DNA of 21,761 bases from Ilumatobacteraceae bacterium (GTDB lineage: Bacteria; Actinomycetota; Acidimicrobiia; Acidimicrobiales; Ilumatobacteraceae), in contig SKFX01000078.1 in NCBI GenBank assembly GCA_007117775.1, positions 1 to 21,761 on the forward strand. The letters run 5' to 3'. The notes beneath the pieces are model-generated. The model was not told where the DNA came from and searched no databases. It saw only the letters and a list, made by a program, of their open reading frames with translations. Below are positions 7,434 through 15,192 of this stretch, one piece after another. A program made the position numbers and the translations under genes. How positions within the stretch are numbered: the first letter of the stretch is position 1; each line of letters begins with the position of its first letter.

Positions 7434-8954
7434 TCACCGGATCGAGACCTCGACGGTGGAGACATCGATCTCGGTCGCATTGCGCTGTGCCGCCGTTTCC
7501 AGCACCGCTTCGAGGCGAACCAGCTTCACCAGCAGGTCAGAGGTTGACCCGAAGTGCACCCGCACCGCAGCGGTGTCGGCCGAACCCTCCCACGGGGCCA
7601 TCACCACGACCAGTTCTGAGCCGTCTTGGGCCACCTCCATCGCCTGGACCCGCTGGCGGATCCCCGGTGTGAGTGCCTGCACCAGTTCCGCAGCGGCTGC
7701 GGGCCCCCGGGTGGTGAACTGTCCCTGGGCCAGATTGTCGACCTCGGGGATCTCCAAGAGCAGGTAGGCCACCGGCTCACCCCGGATCACATCGAGCACC
7801 CGACCGTGACGGTCGATCACCCGAAACAGGCCGTCAGAACCGCTGAACGTCGCCAACGGCACGCGTTCGCGGATATCGATCGTCAGGCGATGCGGAAATG
7901 ACGCTCGGACCCGGGCCTGTTCGACCCAGGCGATGGTGCGCAACTGCTGCTCGATGCGTTCGGTGTCCAGCGTCAGTGTCGGCCGTCCCACGACATCGTC
8001 GATGATCTCGCCGAGCGCTTCACGATCGGTGTACACCGCACCGATCACCTCGACCTGGTCGGCGCGCACCCCGAACAGCGATGACCCCACGATGGCGAGC
8101 ACGGCCACGCCCACCAACATCACCGCAGCACCAGCGATCAGCATCCGGAGGCGTTTGCGCCCGATCGCCCGACGCACCTCGACGCGTCGGTCGCGGATCC
8201 GCGGCTCCATCGTCACCGAGGATCGGGATTCGGTGATGGTATCCACCGGATCGGGGCCGAGGTCATCGTCGATGACCAGGCGCTGGCCACCGGGCGAGTC
8301 CGCCTCAGCCCATCCCGAGATACCCGTCGAGTCGCCACCGGAGCCCCCGGTGGGCTCGAGGCGACCCTCAAGGTAGACCAGATCGGGCAGGTCCTCATCT
8401 TCGATCCTGATCGGCTCACCGGTCGCCGGCGCATCGACGTGCCGATCCACCATGCCGGGAACCACCGACGCGTCGGTGGCGGCCTCGGCGGTATCGCTCT
8501 GGGGGGCTTGCGAGCCGGTATCTGCGCCCGGGCCGCCGAGGATCGGTTCGGAGGCCGGGTTCAGCTGCTCATCTGGTTCGAGCACTCGGACCATCGAGGG
8601 CTCGGAGCCGAGCCCCACTGGCCAGCCGGGCTGGCGCGCTGCGAGCGCCGAGGCATCGACATCTGCGAGGCCGTCAGCGTCCGATGAAGAGCGTCGGCGA
8701 CCGAACGGCCACCGCCGTCCGGTCCGGTCCCGTCCGGTCCGGTCCCGCCCGGTCCGATCCCGCTTCGTCCGGCCCCCCTTGGTCCGGGTCTGCGACGCGC
8801 CGAGCGCCGCGGTGTCTGACCACCCGACACTGGGATCGAGCACCCCCTCGTCGACCTCCGCGCCGAACTGCTCGCCGGGCTCTTCGAAGGCCCGCCGCAG
8901 CTCCTCGAGCGCAGCCTCATCGGGACGTTCGATCGGATCAGGACCGTCGATCAT
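7434..8954 (-). CDS. ftsQ: FtsQ/DivIB-type division protein with a very long cytoplasmic N-terminus
   Basis: FtsQ is a bitopic membrane protein of the divisome that, with FtsL and FtsB/DivIC, controls FtsW-FtsI. The protein has 506 residues. Residues 1-268 are cytoplasmic, low-complexity and mostly acidic, with a basic patch at 60-88 that contains RDRTG three times. One transmembrane helix follows (about 271-292), then the POTRA domain (about 296-365, with VEVIGAVYTDREAL, WVEQARVRASFPHRLTIDIRERVPLA) and the FtsQ beta domain to the end. Most FtsQ proteins are 250-350 residues with a much shorter N-terminus. The ATG at 8954-8952 overlaps the murB stop (ATGA). A later start would shorten the tail, but the composition and frame of the N-terminus look coding, and the overlap matches the neighbouring junctions. 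Confidence 0.93.
   Translation of the reverse strand: MIDGPDPIERPDEAALEELRRAFEEPGEQFGAEVDEGVLDPSVGWSDTAALGASQTRTKGGRTKRDRTGRDRTGRDRTGRRWPFGRRRSSSDADGLADVDASALAARQPGWPVGLGSEPSMVRVLEPDEQLNPASEPILGGPGADTGSQAPQSDTAEAATDASVVPGMVDRHVDAPATGEPIRIEDEDLPDLVYLEGRLEPTGGSGGDSTGISGWAEADSPGGQRLVIDDDLGPDPVDTITESRSSVTMEPRIRDRRVEVRRAIGRKRLRMLIAGAAVMLVGVAVLAIVGSSLFGVRADQVEVIGAVYTDREALGEIIDDVVGRPTLTLDTERIEQQLRTIAWVEQARVRASFPHRLTIDIRERVPLATFSGSDGLFRVIDRHGRVLDVIRGEPVAYLLLEIPEVDNLAQGQFTTRGPAAAAELVQALTPGIRQRVQAMEVAQDGSELVVVMAPWEGSADTAAVRVHFGSTSDLLVKLVRLEAVLETAAQRNATEIDVSTVEVSIR
8718..8762. repeat. Tandem 15-base repeat, three copies, inside ftsQ
   Basis: The plus-strand unit TCCGGTCCGGTCCCG occurs perfectly at 8718-8732 and 8733-8747, with a third copy at 8748-8762 carrying two changes. 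On the coding strand it is in frame and gives RDRTG three times (residues 65-79). It is part of a basic patch in the otherwise acidic cytoplasmic tail of FtsQ. Confidence 0.92.
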
Positions 8955-9949
8955 CGGTCTCCACCGCCGACCGCAGGTCCAACGGTGCCGTCGACGCCTT
9001 CATCGAAACCCACCAGACGAACCTCACTGCGCAATACGAACCCGGTCTCGCGCGCCACGACGGCTCGCACCTGCTCGATCACCATCTTGACATCCGCCGC
9101 GGAGCCGCCCTCGTCGGCCTGGATGAAATTCGCGTGCTTCTCTGAGACCTGTGCCGTTCCGAGGCGCCAGCCCCGCAACCCGACCTGCTCCACCAACGAT
9201 GCCGCCGGGACGAGGCCGGGGATGGGATTGACGAAGACCGAACCGCAGTTCTGACCACCGGGCTGGTGTTCACGGCGCCAGCGGACCACATCGCTCAACA
9301 CCGCTTCGGACCGGTCTCTGTCACCGACGCTGAGCGCAAGCGATGCCGAGAGCACGATCTCAGCATCGCTGAGGCCCGAGGAGCGAAATGACAGATCCAA
9401 TTCACAGGCCTCGCGCCATTCCACGGAGCCAGACTCGAGATCCATGACCCACACCCCGACCAGACTCACAGCCATATCGGCGCCGTGGCCGCCCGCGTTC
9501 ATCCGCACCGCCCCACCGACGGATCCCGGCACCCCAACGGCCCACTCGAACCCGCTCAGGCCCATGGCGACGGTCCGACGGGCGAGGACCGGCAACGGCA
9601 CCCCAGCGCCCGCCTCCACGATATGGGTCGCCGTTCCACCCCCGGGTGCGCCGGACCCGGTTCGAGCCTCGCTGACCTCGATCTGATCGAAACCGGCCAA
9701 CAGCACGGCGATACCGGCGAAGCCGTCATCGGCCACGAGCAGATTGGAACCGCGACCGAGCACCAGCACCGGCAGCCCACTGTGCCGACGCGCATCGGCC
9801 ACGGCGTCGAGATCGCTACGGGTCCGGGCCTCGACGAACAGTGCCGCCGACCCACCGACGCGGTAGGTCGTCAACTCCCCCAACGGCCGATCGACCGCGG
9901 CGAGATCACCGAGGCGATCGCGCGCGATCTCAATCGCCGACGCAGTCAT
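8951..9949 (-). CDS. murB: UDP-N-acetylenolpyruvoylglucosamine reductase MurB
   Basis: FAD enzyme that reduces UDP-GlcNAc-enolpyruvate to UDP-MurNAc with NADPH, the second committed step of peptidoglycan synthesis. The protein has 332 residues. Seen: TTYRVGG (27-33) at the FAD domain, GRGSNLL (65-71), VGVPGSVGGAVRMNAG (138-153), the catalytic serine S237 in NCGSVFVNP, and the C-terminal glutamate E309 in LRSEV. The usual SYR motif is SFR (187-189), a Tyr to Phe change. The ATG at 9949-9947 overlaps the murC stop (ATGA), and the gene's own stop overlaps the ftsQ start in the same way. Confidence 0.97.
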   Translation of the reverse strand: MTASAIEIARDRLGDLAAVDRPLGELTTYRVGGSAALFVEARTRSDLDAVADARRHSGLPVLVLGRGSNLLVADDGFAGIAVLLAGFDQIEVSEARTGSGAPGGGTATHIVEAGAGVPLPVLARRTVAMGLSGFEWAVGVPGSVGGAVRMNAGGHGADMAVSLVGVWVMDLESGSVEWREACELDLSFRSSGLSDAEIVLSASLALSVGDRDRSEAVLSDVVRWRREHQPGGQNCGSVFVNPIPGLVPAASLVEQVGLRGWRLGTAQVSEKHANFIQADEGGSAADVKMVIEQVRAVVARETGFVLRSEVRLVGFDEGVDGTVGPAVGGGDR

Positions 9950-11388
9950 CGATGACCGCCGCTGATCTCACCGGCGCGTGCTGCTCGGTGTCCGAGCACC
10001 TCATCGGGGAAGGTCGCAATATCGCCACAGCCGAACGAGATGCAGACATCGCCTTCACGCACCTCATCTGCGACGAAGCCGATCAGATCATCACGCTGGG
10101 GCAACCACACGACACGCGCCGTCGGGTGGGCTTCGGCGATGGCGTTGACGATCAATTTGCCCGTCACCCCGGGGATCGGTTCGGTCCCCGATGCGTACAC
10201 ATCGGTGATGACCACCACATCGGCATCGACGAACGCCGATTCGTAGTCCCGCCACATCTCGGCGATTCGGTGGTACCGGTTCGGCTGGAAGACGGCCACC
10301 ACGCGCTGCCAGCCATCCCCGCTGTCTCGCGCCGCAGCGAGCACCGCTGCGATCTCACCGGGCAGATGGCCGTAGTCGTCGACGAAGGTCGCGCCTGCAT
10401 CGACACCGCGGATATCGAATCGTCGCGCCACCCCACCGAAACGCGACAGCGCCGCGGCGGCCACCACCGGATCGACACCGATACTCACCGCGAGCGCCAC
10501 CGCAGCCGTCGCATTCGACACGTTGTGCACCCCGCGCAACGGAAGCAGCAATTCGACCGACCCTCCATCGGGCCGTCCGGACATCTGAGCGGCGAACTCG
10601 ATGCGGAAACGGAATGAACCATTGACGGCCTCGAGATCCACGGCGCGCACGTCAGCACCCTCGGACAGCCCATAGGTGACGCACTCATGGTGTTGTGCCA
10701 GCGCAGCGACCAACGGATCGTCGAAACAGACCACACGCGGCCCGTCCACGCCGGCGAGATACTCGTCGAAGCTCGCCACCACCGCCTCGAATGATCCGAA
10801 ATGATCGAGATGATCACGGTCGACATTGGTCAGGATCGTTCCGGCCAACGGCAGCTCCAGATGTGTGCCGTCGCTCTCATCGGCCTCGACCACCATCCAT
10901 TCCTCACCGCTCCAGTGCGCACCGGTCCCCATATCGGCCACATCTCCACCGATGATGAAACTCGGACGCAACCCGGCTTCGGCGAGCACCAGCATCAGCA
11001 TCGAACTCGTCGTCGTCTTGCCATGGGTGCCCGCCACGGCGAGCGAACGGGATTGGTCACAGATGGCGGCCAGCATCGCGGCGCGCCGCAGGCTCGGGAT
11101 ACCGAGGCGGCCGGCCTCCTGGATCTCAACGTTGTGCACTGGCACCGCAGTGGACCAGGTGACGGCATCACAACCGATGACATGGTCGCGCTGGTGGCCG
11201 ATGTGCACGGTCACGCCCGCAGCGCGCAATCGACCGAGCACGGAACGCTCTCGCAGATCACTACCCGACACCGTATGACCCATCTGGGCGAGTACCAGTG
11301 CGATCGCGCTCATCCCGGGGCCTCCGACGCCGACGATGTGGATTCGGCGCCGGACCGACAGATCGAGGGGCGAACCAGGTGGGGACAC
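9946..11388 (-). CDS. murC: UDP-N-acetylmuramate--L-alanine ligase MurC
   Basis: ATP-dependent ligase that adds L-Ala to UDP-MurNAc. The protein has 480 residues in the three-domain Mur ligase layout: an N-terminal UDP-binding Rossmann fold (IHIVGVGGPGMSAIA, 16-30), a central ATPase domain with P-loop AGTHGKTTT (119-127), EADESDGT and TNVDRDHLDHF, and a C-terminal domain with DDYGHLPGEIAAVL and FQPNRYHR. The GTG at 11388-11386 follows murG by 6 bases, with GAGGG about 4 bases upstream of the start. MurB is encoded separately just downstream rather than fused. Confidence 0.97.
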   Translation of the reverse strand: MSPPGSPLDLSVRRRIHIVGVGGPGMSAIALVLAQMGHTVSGSDLRERSVLGRLRAAGVTVHIGHQRDHVIGCDAVTWSTAVPVHNVEIQEAGRLGIPSLRRAAMLAAICDQSRSLAVAGTHGKTTTSSMLMLVLAEAGLRPSFIIGGDVADMGTGAHWSGEEWMVVEADESDGTHLELPLAGTILTNVDRDHLDHFGSFEAVVASFDEYLAGVDGPRVVCFDDPLVAALAQHHECVTYGLSEGADVRAVDLEAVNGSFRFRIEFAAQMSGRPDGGSVELLLPLRGVHNVSNATAAVALAVSIGVDPVVAAAALSRFGGVARRFDIRGVDAGATFVDDYGHLPGEIAAVLAAARDSGDGWQRVVAVFQPNRYHRIAEMWRDYESAFVDADVVVITDVYASGTEPIPGVTGKLIVNAIAEAHPTARVVWLPQRDDLIGFVADEVREGDVCISFGCGDIATFPDEVLGHRAARAGEISGGHR

Positions 11389-11394
11389 GATCCC

Positions 11395-12507
11395 TCAGGC
11401 TAGAGCGACCGAGTCGATCAGATCTGCCAATGCCCCACTGCGATGCAGCTCACCGCAGCCGCGGGCCGACTCCGACAGGTCGGCGAGGCGAGCCCGATGG
11501 GTGCGCAGCTCCGCAATATGGTCGGTGAGCGAATCGAGATCGGATTCCTCGAGGAGCACCGCTGCGCCGTGATCTGACAGCGACGCGACATTGGCGCGCT
11601 GGTGATCGTCGGCGGCGGCAGCCCATGGGATCAAGATCGCAGGCGTCGCGGTGACGGCAACCTCATGCACCGTGCTCGCCCCGCCTCGACCCACCAGAAG
11701 ATCACAGGCCTCGTACAGCCTGGCGAGACGAGACTCATATCCGACGGCCCGATACCACAGCCCCGACTCGGCCGGCCCATGACGCCATGCGCTCGGGACC
11801 TGGTCCATGAACCGATCGCCGGTGACGTGGTAGATCGCCAGTGTGGAATCGTCCGCCGAATCATCCGCCAGCGCCCACACCGCTGCGTTGATCGCCCCCG
11901 AACCCTGGGAGCCTCCGATCACGACCACGACGAAGCGGTCGTCGGGAATCTGGAGTTCGCGTCGAGCGGCCCCACGCTGGCCGACCCGATCGACATCGAG
12001 GATCTCGGCCCGCACCGGGGCACCGGTGAGAACGGCATTGGGCAGTGGTGAATCAGCGAAGGCCACCGCAGAGACCTTCGCCCAACGAGCCGCGATCCGA
12101 CTGGCCCGTCCCGGAACCGCGTCATAGCTGACGACCACCACCGGAATCTTGAGCCGTTTGGCTGCGAGCACTGCAGGGACGCTGGCATAGCCCCCGACGG
12201 ACACGACCACCCGCGGTCGCAGCCGACGCAGGAGTCCAATGGCGCGCCGGCGCGCCCGGACCATCCTGATCAGCGAACCGAACGCACCCAGACTCGGCCG
12301 CATCGGCAGACCGGTAACGTCGAACAGGGTGTAGCCGTAGCCGGTCTCAGGCAACAACCGTGACTCGATACCGCGCTCGGCGCCGACATAGTGGATCGAT
12401 GCACGACGATGCCCGGACCGGCACAGTGCATCGGCCACCGCGAGCGCCGGCAGGACATGGCCCGCTGTTCCACCACCTGCGACCACGGCGAAGATCTGAT
12501 CGGCCAT
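11395..12507 (-). CDS. murG: MurG, lipid II-forming GlcNAc transferase
   Basis: Peripheral membrane GT-B glycosyltransferase that moves GlcNAc from UDP-GlcNAc to lipid I, making lipid II. The protein has 370 residues. Seen: the G-loops GGGTAGHVLP (11-20), VGGYASVP (104-111) and IGGSQGS (197-203), then GRGGASTVHE (273-282), whose glutamate binds the nucleotide sugar, and AADDHQRAN (298-306). Two usual motifs differ: the HEQN-type segment is SYDA (128-131, before VPG), and the RSGA loop is RGGA. The ATG at 12507-12505 gives the normal N-terminus and lies 5 bases after the ftsW stop; the frame is open to 12672, but that part overlaps ftsW and is not MurG-like. Confidence 0.97.
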   Translation of the reverse strand: MADQIFAVVAGGGTAGHVLPALAVADALCRSGHRRASIHYVGAERGIESRLLPETGYGYTLFDVTGLPMRPSLGAFGSLIRMVRARRRAIGLLRRLRPRVVVSVGGYASVPAVLAAKRLKIPVVVVSYDAVPGRASRIAARWAKVSAVAFADSPLPNAVLTGAPVRAEILDVDRVGQRGAARRELQIPDDRFVVVVIGGSQGSGAINAAVWALADDSADDSTLAIYHVTGDRFMDQVPSAWRHGPAESGLWYRAVGYESRLARLYEACDLLVGRGGASTVHEVAVTATPAILIPWAAAADDHQRANVASLSDHGAAVLLEESDLDSLTDHIAELRTHRARLADLSESARGCGELHRSGALADLIDSVALA

Positions 12508-12512
12508 CGGCC

Positions 12513-13802
12513 TCACACCATACGTCGGGCGATATTGAGCAGGATGCCGGACGCTGCCAACATGACGAACAATGATGTACCACCGACGGAGAAGAACGGC
12601 AGCGTCAGACCGGTGACCGGCATCAGACCCGTCACACCACCGAGGTTCACCAGCGTCTGAATGCCGAACCACGCGGCGATACCGCCGGCGAGCAGCATGC
12701 CGAATCGGTCAGGGGCTGCGAGGGCGACCTGGATACCGAACCACACCAGGAGCGCGAACCCACCGATGACGGCCAATGAGCCCACGAAGCCGAGCTCATC
12801 GGCGATGATCGCGAAGATGAAATCGCTGTGGGCGAGCGGCAGGTACCCGAGTTTGCCGTTGGATCCGCCGATCCCCGATCCGGTGAGGCCGCCATTGGCC
12901 ATCGACAAGAACCCCTGATAGGTCTGATACGCGGTGTGTTCGCGGTTGGATTCCATGTCGAGGAAGGAGGTGAAGCGAGCGACACGCCTCGGGCTGGTCA
13001 CAACGAAGAGTGTCAACAGCGTTGCCCCACCGACGATCATGGTGCTGAGGTAACGCACCGGCACACCGGCGAGGAATGCCACTGCGATCACGATGCCTGC
13101 CATGACGACCGCCGAGCCGAAGTCGCCCTGGGCGAGCGCCAACGACGAACCGAGACCGGTGATGACCACAACGGGCATCATCGAGGCTTTGAACCCTCGA
13201 CCGATGTCTTTGGAGTCGGCGTAGAGCCGCGCCACCACGACCAATGACGCCAACTTCATGACCTCTGAGGGCTGGAAGCTCAACCCGCCGAGGTGCACCC
13301 AGGCCCGAGTGTCATTGATATTGGCCCCAAGCCCCGGGACGAAGGGCAACAGCATCGCCAGCGTGGCGAGGCCCAGCATCGGCGGACCGAGCGGCCGCCA
13401 GTACTCATAGGGCATCTTCATGGTGGTGAACAGCGCCATCGCGCCGAGCAGCGCCCACATCGACTGACGGGCGAACGCGACATAGGGCGAGCCGTCTCCT
13501 CCGACGGCCATGGCCGCCGTCGAGGACAGCACCATGACGAGGCCGAGCATCACGAACACCAGCACGATCAGCGCGATGGCGTAGAACGAGGCTGGGGCCG
13601 GACCGCTCGCTGACGGGATCGGAGGCCCTGAATGCCGACTGAACCATGTGCCCAGCAGATTGCTGGCGCGCTCACGATTGGCCGACCCGTCTGCGCCGAG
13701 GCGTTGGCGCGCTGCGGCTCGCCGCTCAGCCAACGTCGGAGCCGAACGCTGCGACGCATGTGAGCGCTGGGGCGAATGGGTGTCAAGTGTCGCCGAGCTC
13801 AT
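12513..13802 (-). CDS. ftsW: FtsW, SEDS-family septal peptidoglycan polymerase
   Basis: Multi-pass membrane glycosyltransferase that polymerises lipid II at the septum together with FtsI. The protein has 429 residues. A basic cytoplasmic N-terminal tail (1-70) is followed by about ten transmembrane helices. SEDS motifs seen: WVHLGGLSFQPSE (168-180), AQGDFGSA (224-231) and the GIGGSNGKLGYLPLAHSDFIFAI region (310-332), which holds the key aspartate D327, then LPFFSVGGTSL (401-411). It ends just after the last helix (NIARRMV), so there is almost no C-terminal tail. The ATG at 13802-13800 has AGGAGGAG about 6 bases upstream and lies inside murD, overlapping it by 20 bases. Neighbouring murD and murG make FtsW, rather than RodA, the call. 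Confidence 0.97.
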   Translation of the reverse strand: MSSATLDTHSPQRSHASQRSAPTLAERRAAARQRLGADGSANRERASNLLGTWFSRHSGPPIPSASGPAPASFYAIALIVLVFVMLGLVMVLSSTAAMAVGGDGSPYVAFARQSMWALLGAMALFTTMKMPYEYWRPLGPPMLGLATLAMLLPFVPGLGANINDTRAWVHLGGLSFQPSEVMKLASLVVVARLYADSKDIGRGFKASMMPVVVITGLGSSLALAQGDFGSAVVMAGIVIAVAFLAGVPVRYLSTMIVGGATLLTLFVVTSPRRVARFTSFLDMESNREHTAYQTYQGFLSMANGGLTGSGIGGSNGKLGYLPLAHSDFIFAIIADELGFVGSLAVIGGFALLVWFGIQVALAAPDRFGMLLAGGIAAWFGIQTLVNLGGVTGLMPVTGLTLPFFSVGGTSLFVMLAASGILLNIARRMV

Positions 13803-15192
13803 CGGTCTCCTCCTGGTCGTGTTCAGCGGTGCGGTCATCGGTGCGGTGCTCGGCATGGGGCGGCTCGGCTGCGCCGAGCAGGTGGCGTACCTCAGCTTTG
13901 AAGTCCTCGCCTCTGGCCTGATACCCGCCCGGATACCAGTCGAAGCTGGCACAGGCCGGAGACAACAACACGACATCGCCGTGGCGCGCCACATCGGCAG
14001 CTGATCGCACCGCTGTCGACATCGTGTCGGCGGGGATGATCGGCACCACACTGCGAAAGACCGTGTCGATGACACCGGCCGCCTCTCCGATCGCCACCAC
14101 CGCACGGATACGGCCGGCCTCGGACCGCAACATCTCGAGATCCAGCCCCTTGTTGCGACCACCGGCCACCAACACGACCGAATCGAAGCCGCGCAACGCG
14201 GTCAGTGTCGCATGGGGTGTGGTCGCCTTGGAGTCGTTGTACCACGCAACGCCATCGACCTCAGCGACGAATTCGATCCGATGGGCGGGTCCCGTGAAAC
14301 CCGCCAGCCCAGCTGCGACCGCCGAGCGGTCGCATAAGCGCGACTCCAGACACAATGCTGCGGCAACCAGGGCATTGGTGCAGTCATGAGGCAGTGACCG
14401 ATACAGGTCGCGTACCGCGATCAGCGTTCCCGCCGGCCCGACCAGTTCACCATCGGCCAACCGGTACTCACCCGAACCGAGCCCGACGCTGACCTGACGT
14501 GCTGGGCTCGCCTGCAGATGGTGTTTGACCGTGGGATCGTCGATCACGCCCACCGAGACATCGTCATTGCGCTGCTGTGAGTAGATCCGGGCCTTCGCTG
14601 CCTCATACTCGGCAAGGCCGTGATGCCAGTCGAGGTGATCCGCAGCGAAGTTCAGCCACGCCCCCCCGTCACAGCGGAACTGCATGGTTGTGGCCAGACG
14701 GAACGAGGAGCACTCGACCACGAATGAATCGACATCGAGGTCGATGGCTTCGATCAGCGGCAGATCGGTATTGCCCGCCGCCACCGATCGACGACCCGAT
14801 GCGTTGAGGATCGTCTCGGCCATCAGCGTGGTGCTGGTCTTGCCATCGGTGCCGGTGATGCCGAGCATCGGCCTCGGCCCACCGGGGCGTTCAGCCTCGA
14901 AGCGATAGGCCAACTCGAGTTCTCCGCAGATCTCGACCCCAGCAGCAGCCGCCGCGCTGAACAGTGGGTGTGAGACCCGAACCCCCGGCGATGGCGAGTA
15001 GACATCGAACCGGTCGATGACCTGATGGGCGCGATCGGCCTGTATCAGTTCCACACCCAGCTCATCGGCCACAGCGCGACGCTCATCGTCGACGACATCA
15101 TCGACGGTGACGACCTCCCAACCGCGCCGCACGAGGGCCGTGGTCGTCGATCGACCCGCGACCGCGAGGCCGTGGACGAGCGCTCTGGTCAC
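13783..15192 (-). CDS. murD: UDP-N-acetylmuramoyl-L-alanine--D-glutamate ligase MurD
   Basis: ATP-dependent ligase that adds D-Glu to UDP-MurNAc-L-Ala. The protein has 469 residues. Seen: an N-terminal Rossmann-like domain (LVHGLAVAGRST), SPGV at 68-71, P-loop GITGTDGKTSTT (111-122, where most MurD have GTNGKTT), ECSSF, NFAADHLDWH, PAHRIEFV, WYNDSKATTPHAT, and LSPACASFDWYPGGYQARGEDF near the C-terminus. The last 25 or so residues are Glu/Asp/His-rich and beyond the normal fold. The GTG at 15192-15190 overlaps the mraY stop (GTGA). The gene sits in the usual mraY-murD-ftsW order. Confidence 0.97.
   Translation of the reverse strand: MTRALVHGLAVAGRSTTTALVRRGWEVVTVDDVVDDERRAVADELGVELIQADRAHQVIDRFDVYSPSPGVRVSHPLFSAAAAAGVEICGELELAYRFEAERPGGPRPMLGITGTDGKTSTTLMAETILNASGRRSVAAGNTDLPLIEAIDLDVDSFVVECSSFRLATTMQFRCDGGAWLNFAADHLDWHHGLAEYEAAKARIYSQQRNDDVSVGVIDDPTVKHHLQASPARQVSVGLGSGEYRLADGELVGPAGTLIAVRDLYRSLPHDCTNALVAAALCLESRLCDRSAVAAGLAGFTGPAHRIEFVAEVDGVAWYNDSKATTPHATLTALRGFDSVVLVAGGRNKGLDLEMLRSEAGRIRAVVAIGEAAGVIDTVFRSVVPIIPADTMSTAVRSAADVARHGDVVLLSPACASFDWYPGGYQARGEDFKAEVRHLLGAAEPPHAEHRTDDRTAEHDQEETDELGDT

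Noticed and set aside
5843..7672. 609-codon open frame on the plus strand, opposite pgeF and ftsZ
   Set aside because: It is antisense to two clear genes. Its translation has no recognisable domain and is His, Arg, Asp and Gly-rich as expected from the complement of GC-biased codons.
13803..14162. N-terminal extension of FtsW to 549 residues
   Set aside because: The extension lies wholly within murD, and the ATG at 13802 has an excellent AGGAGGAG ribosome binding site.
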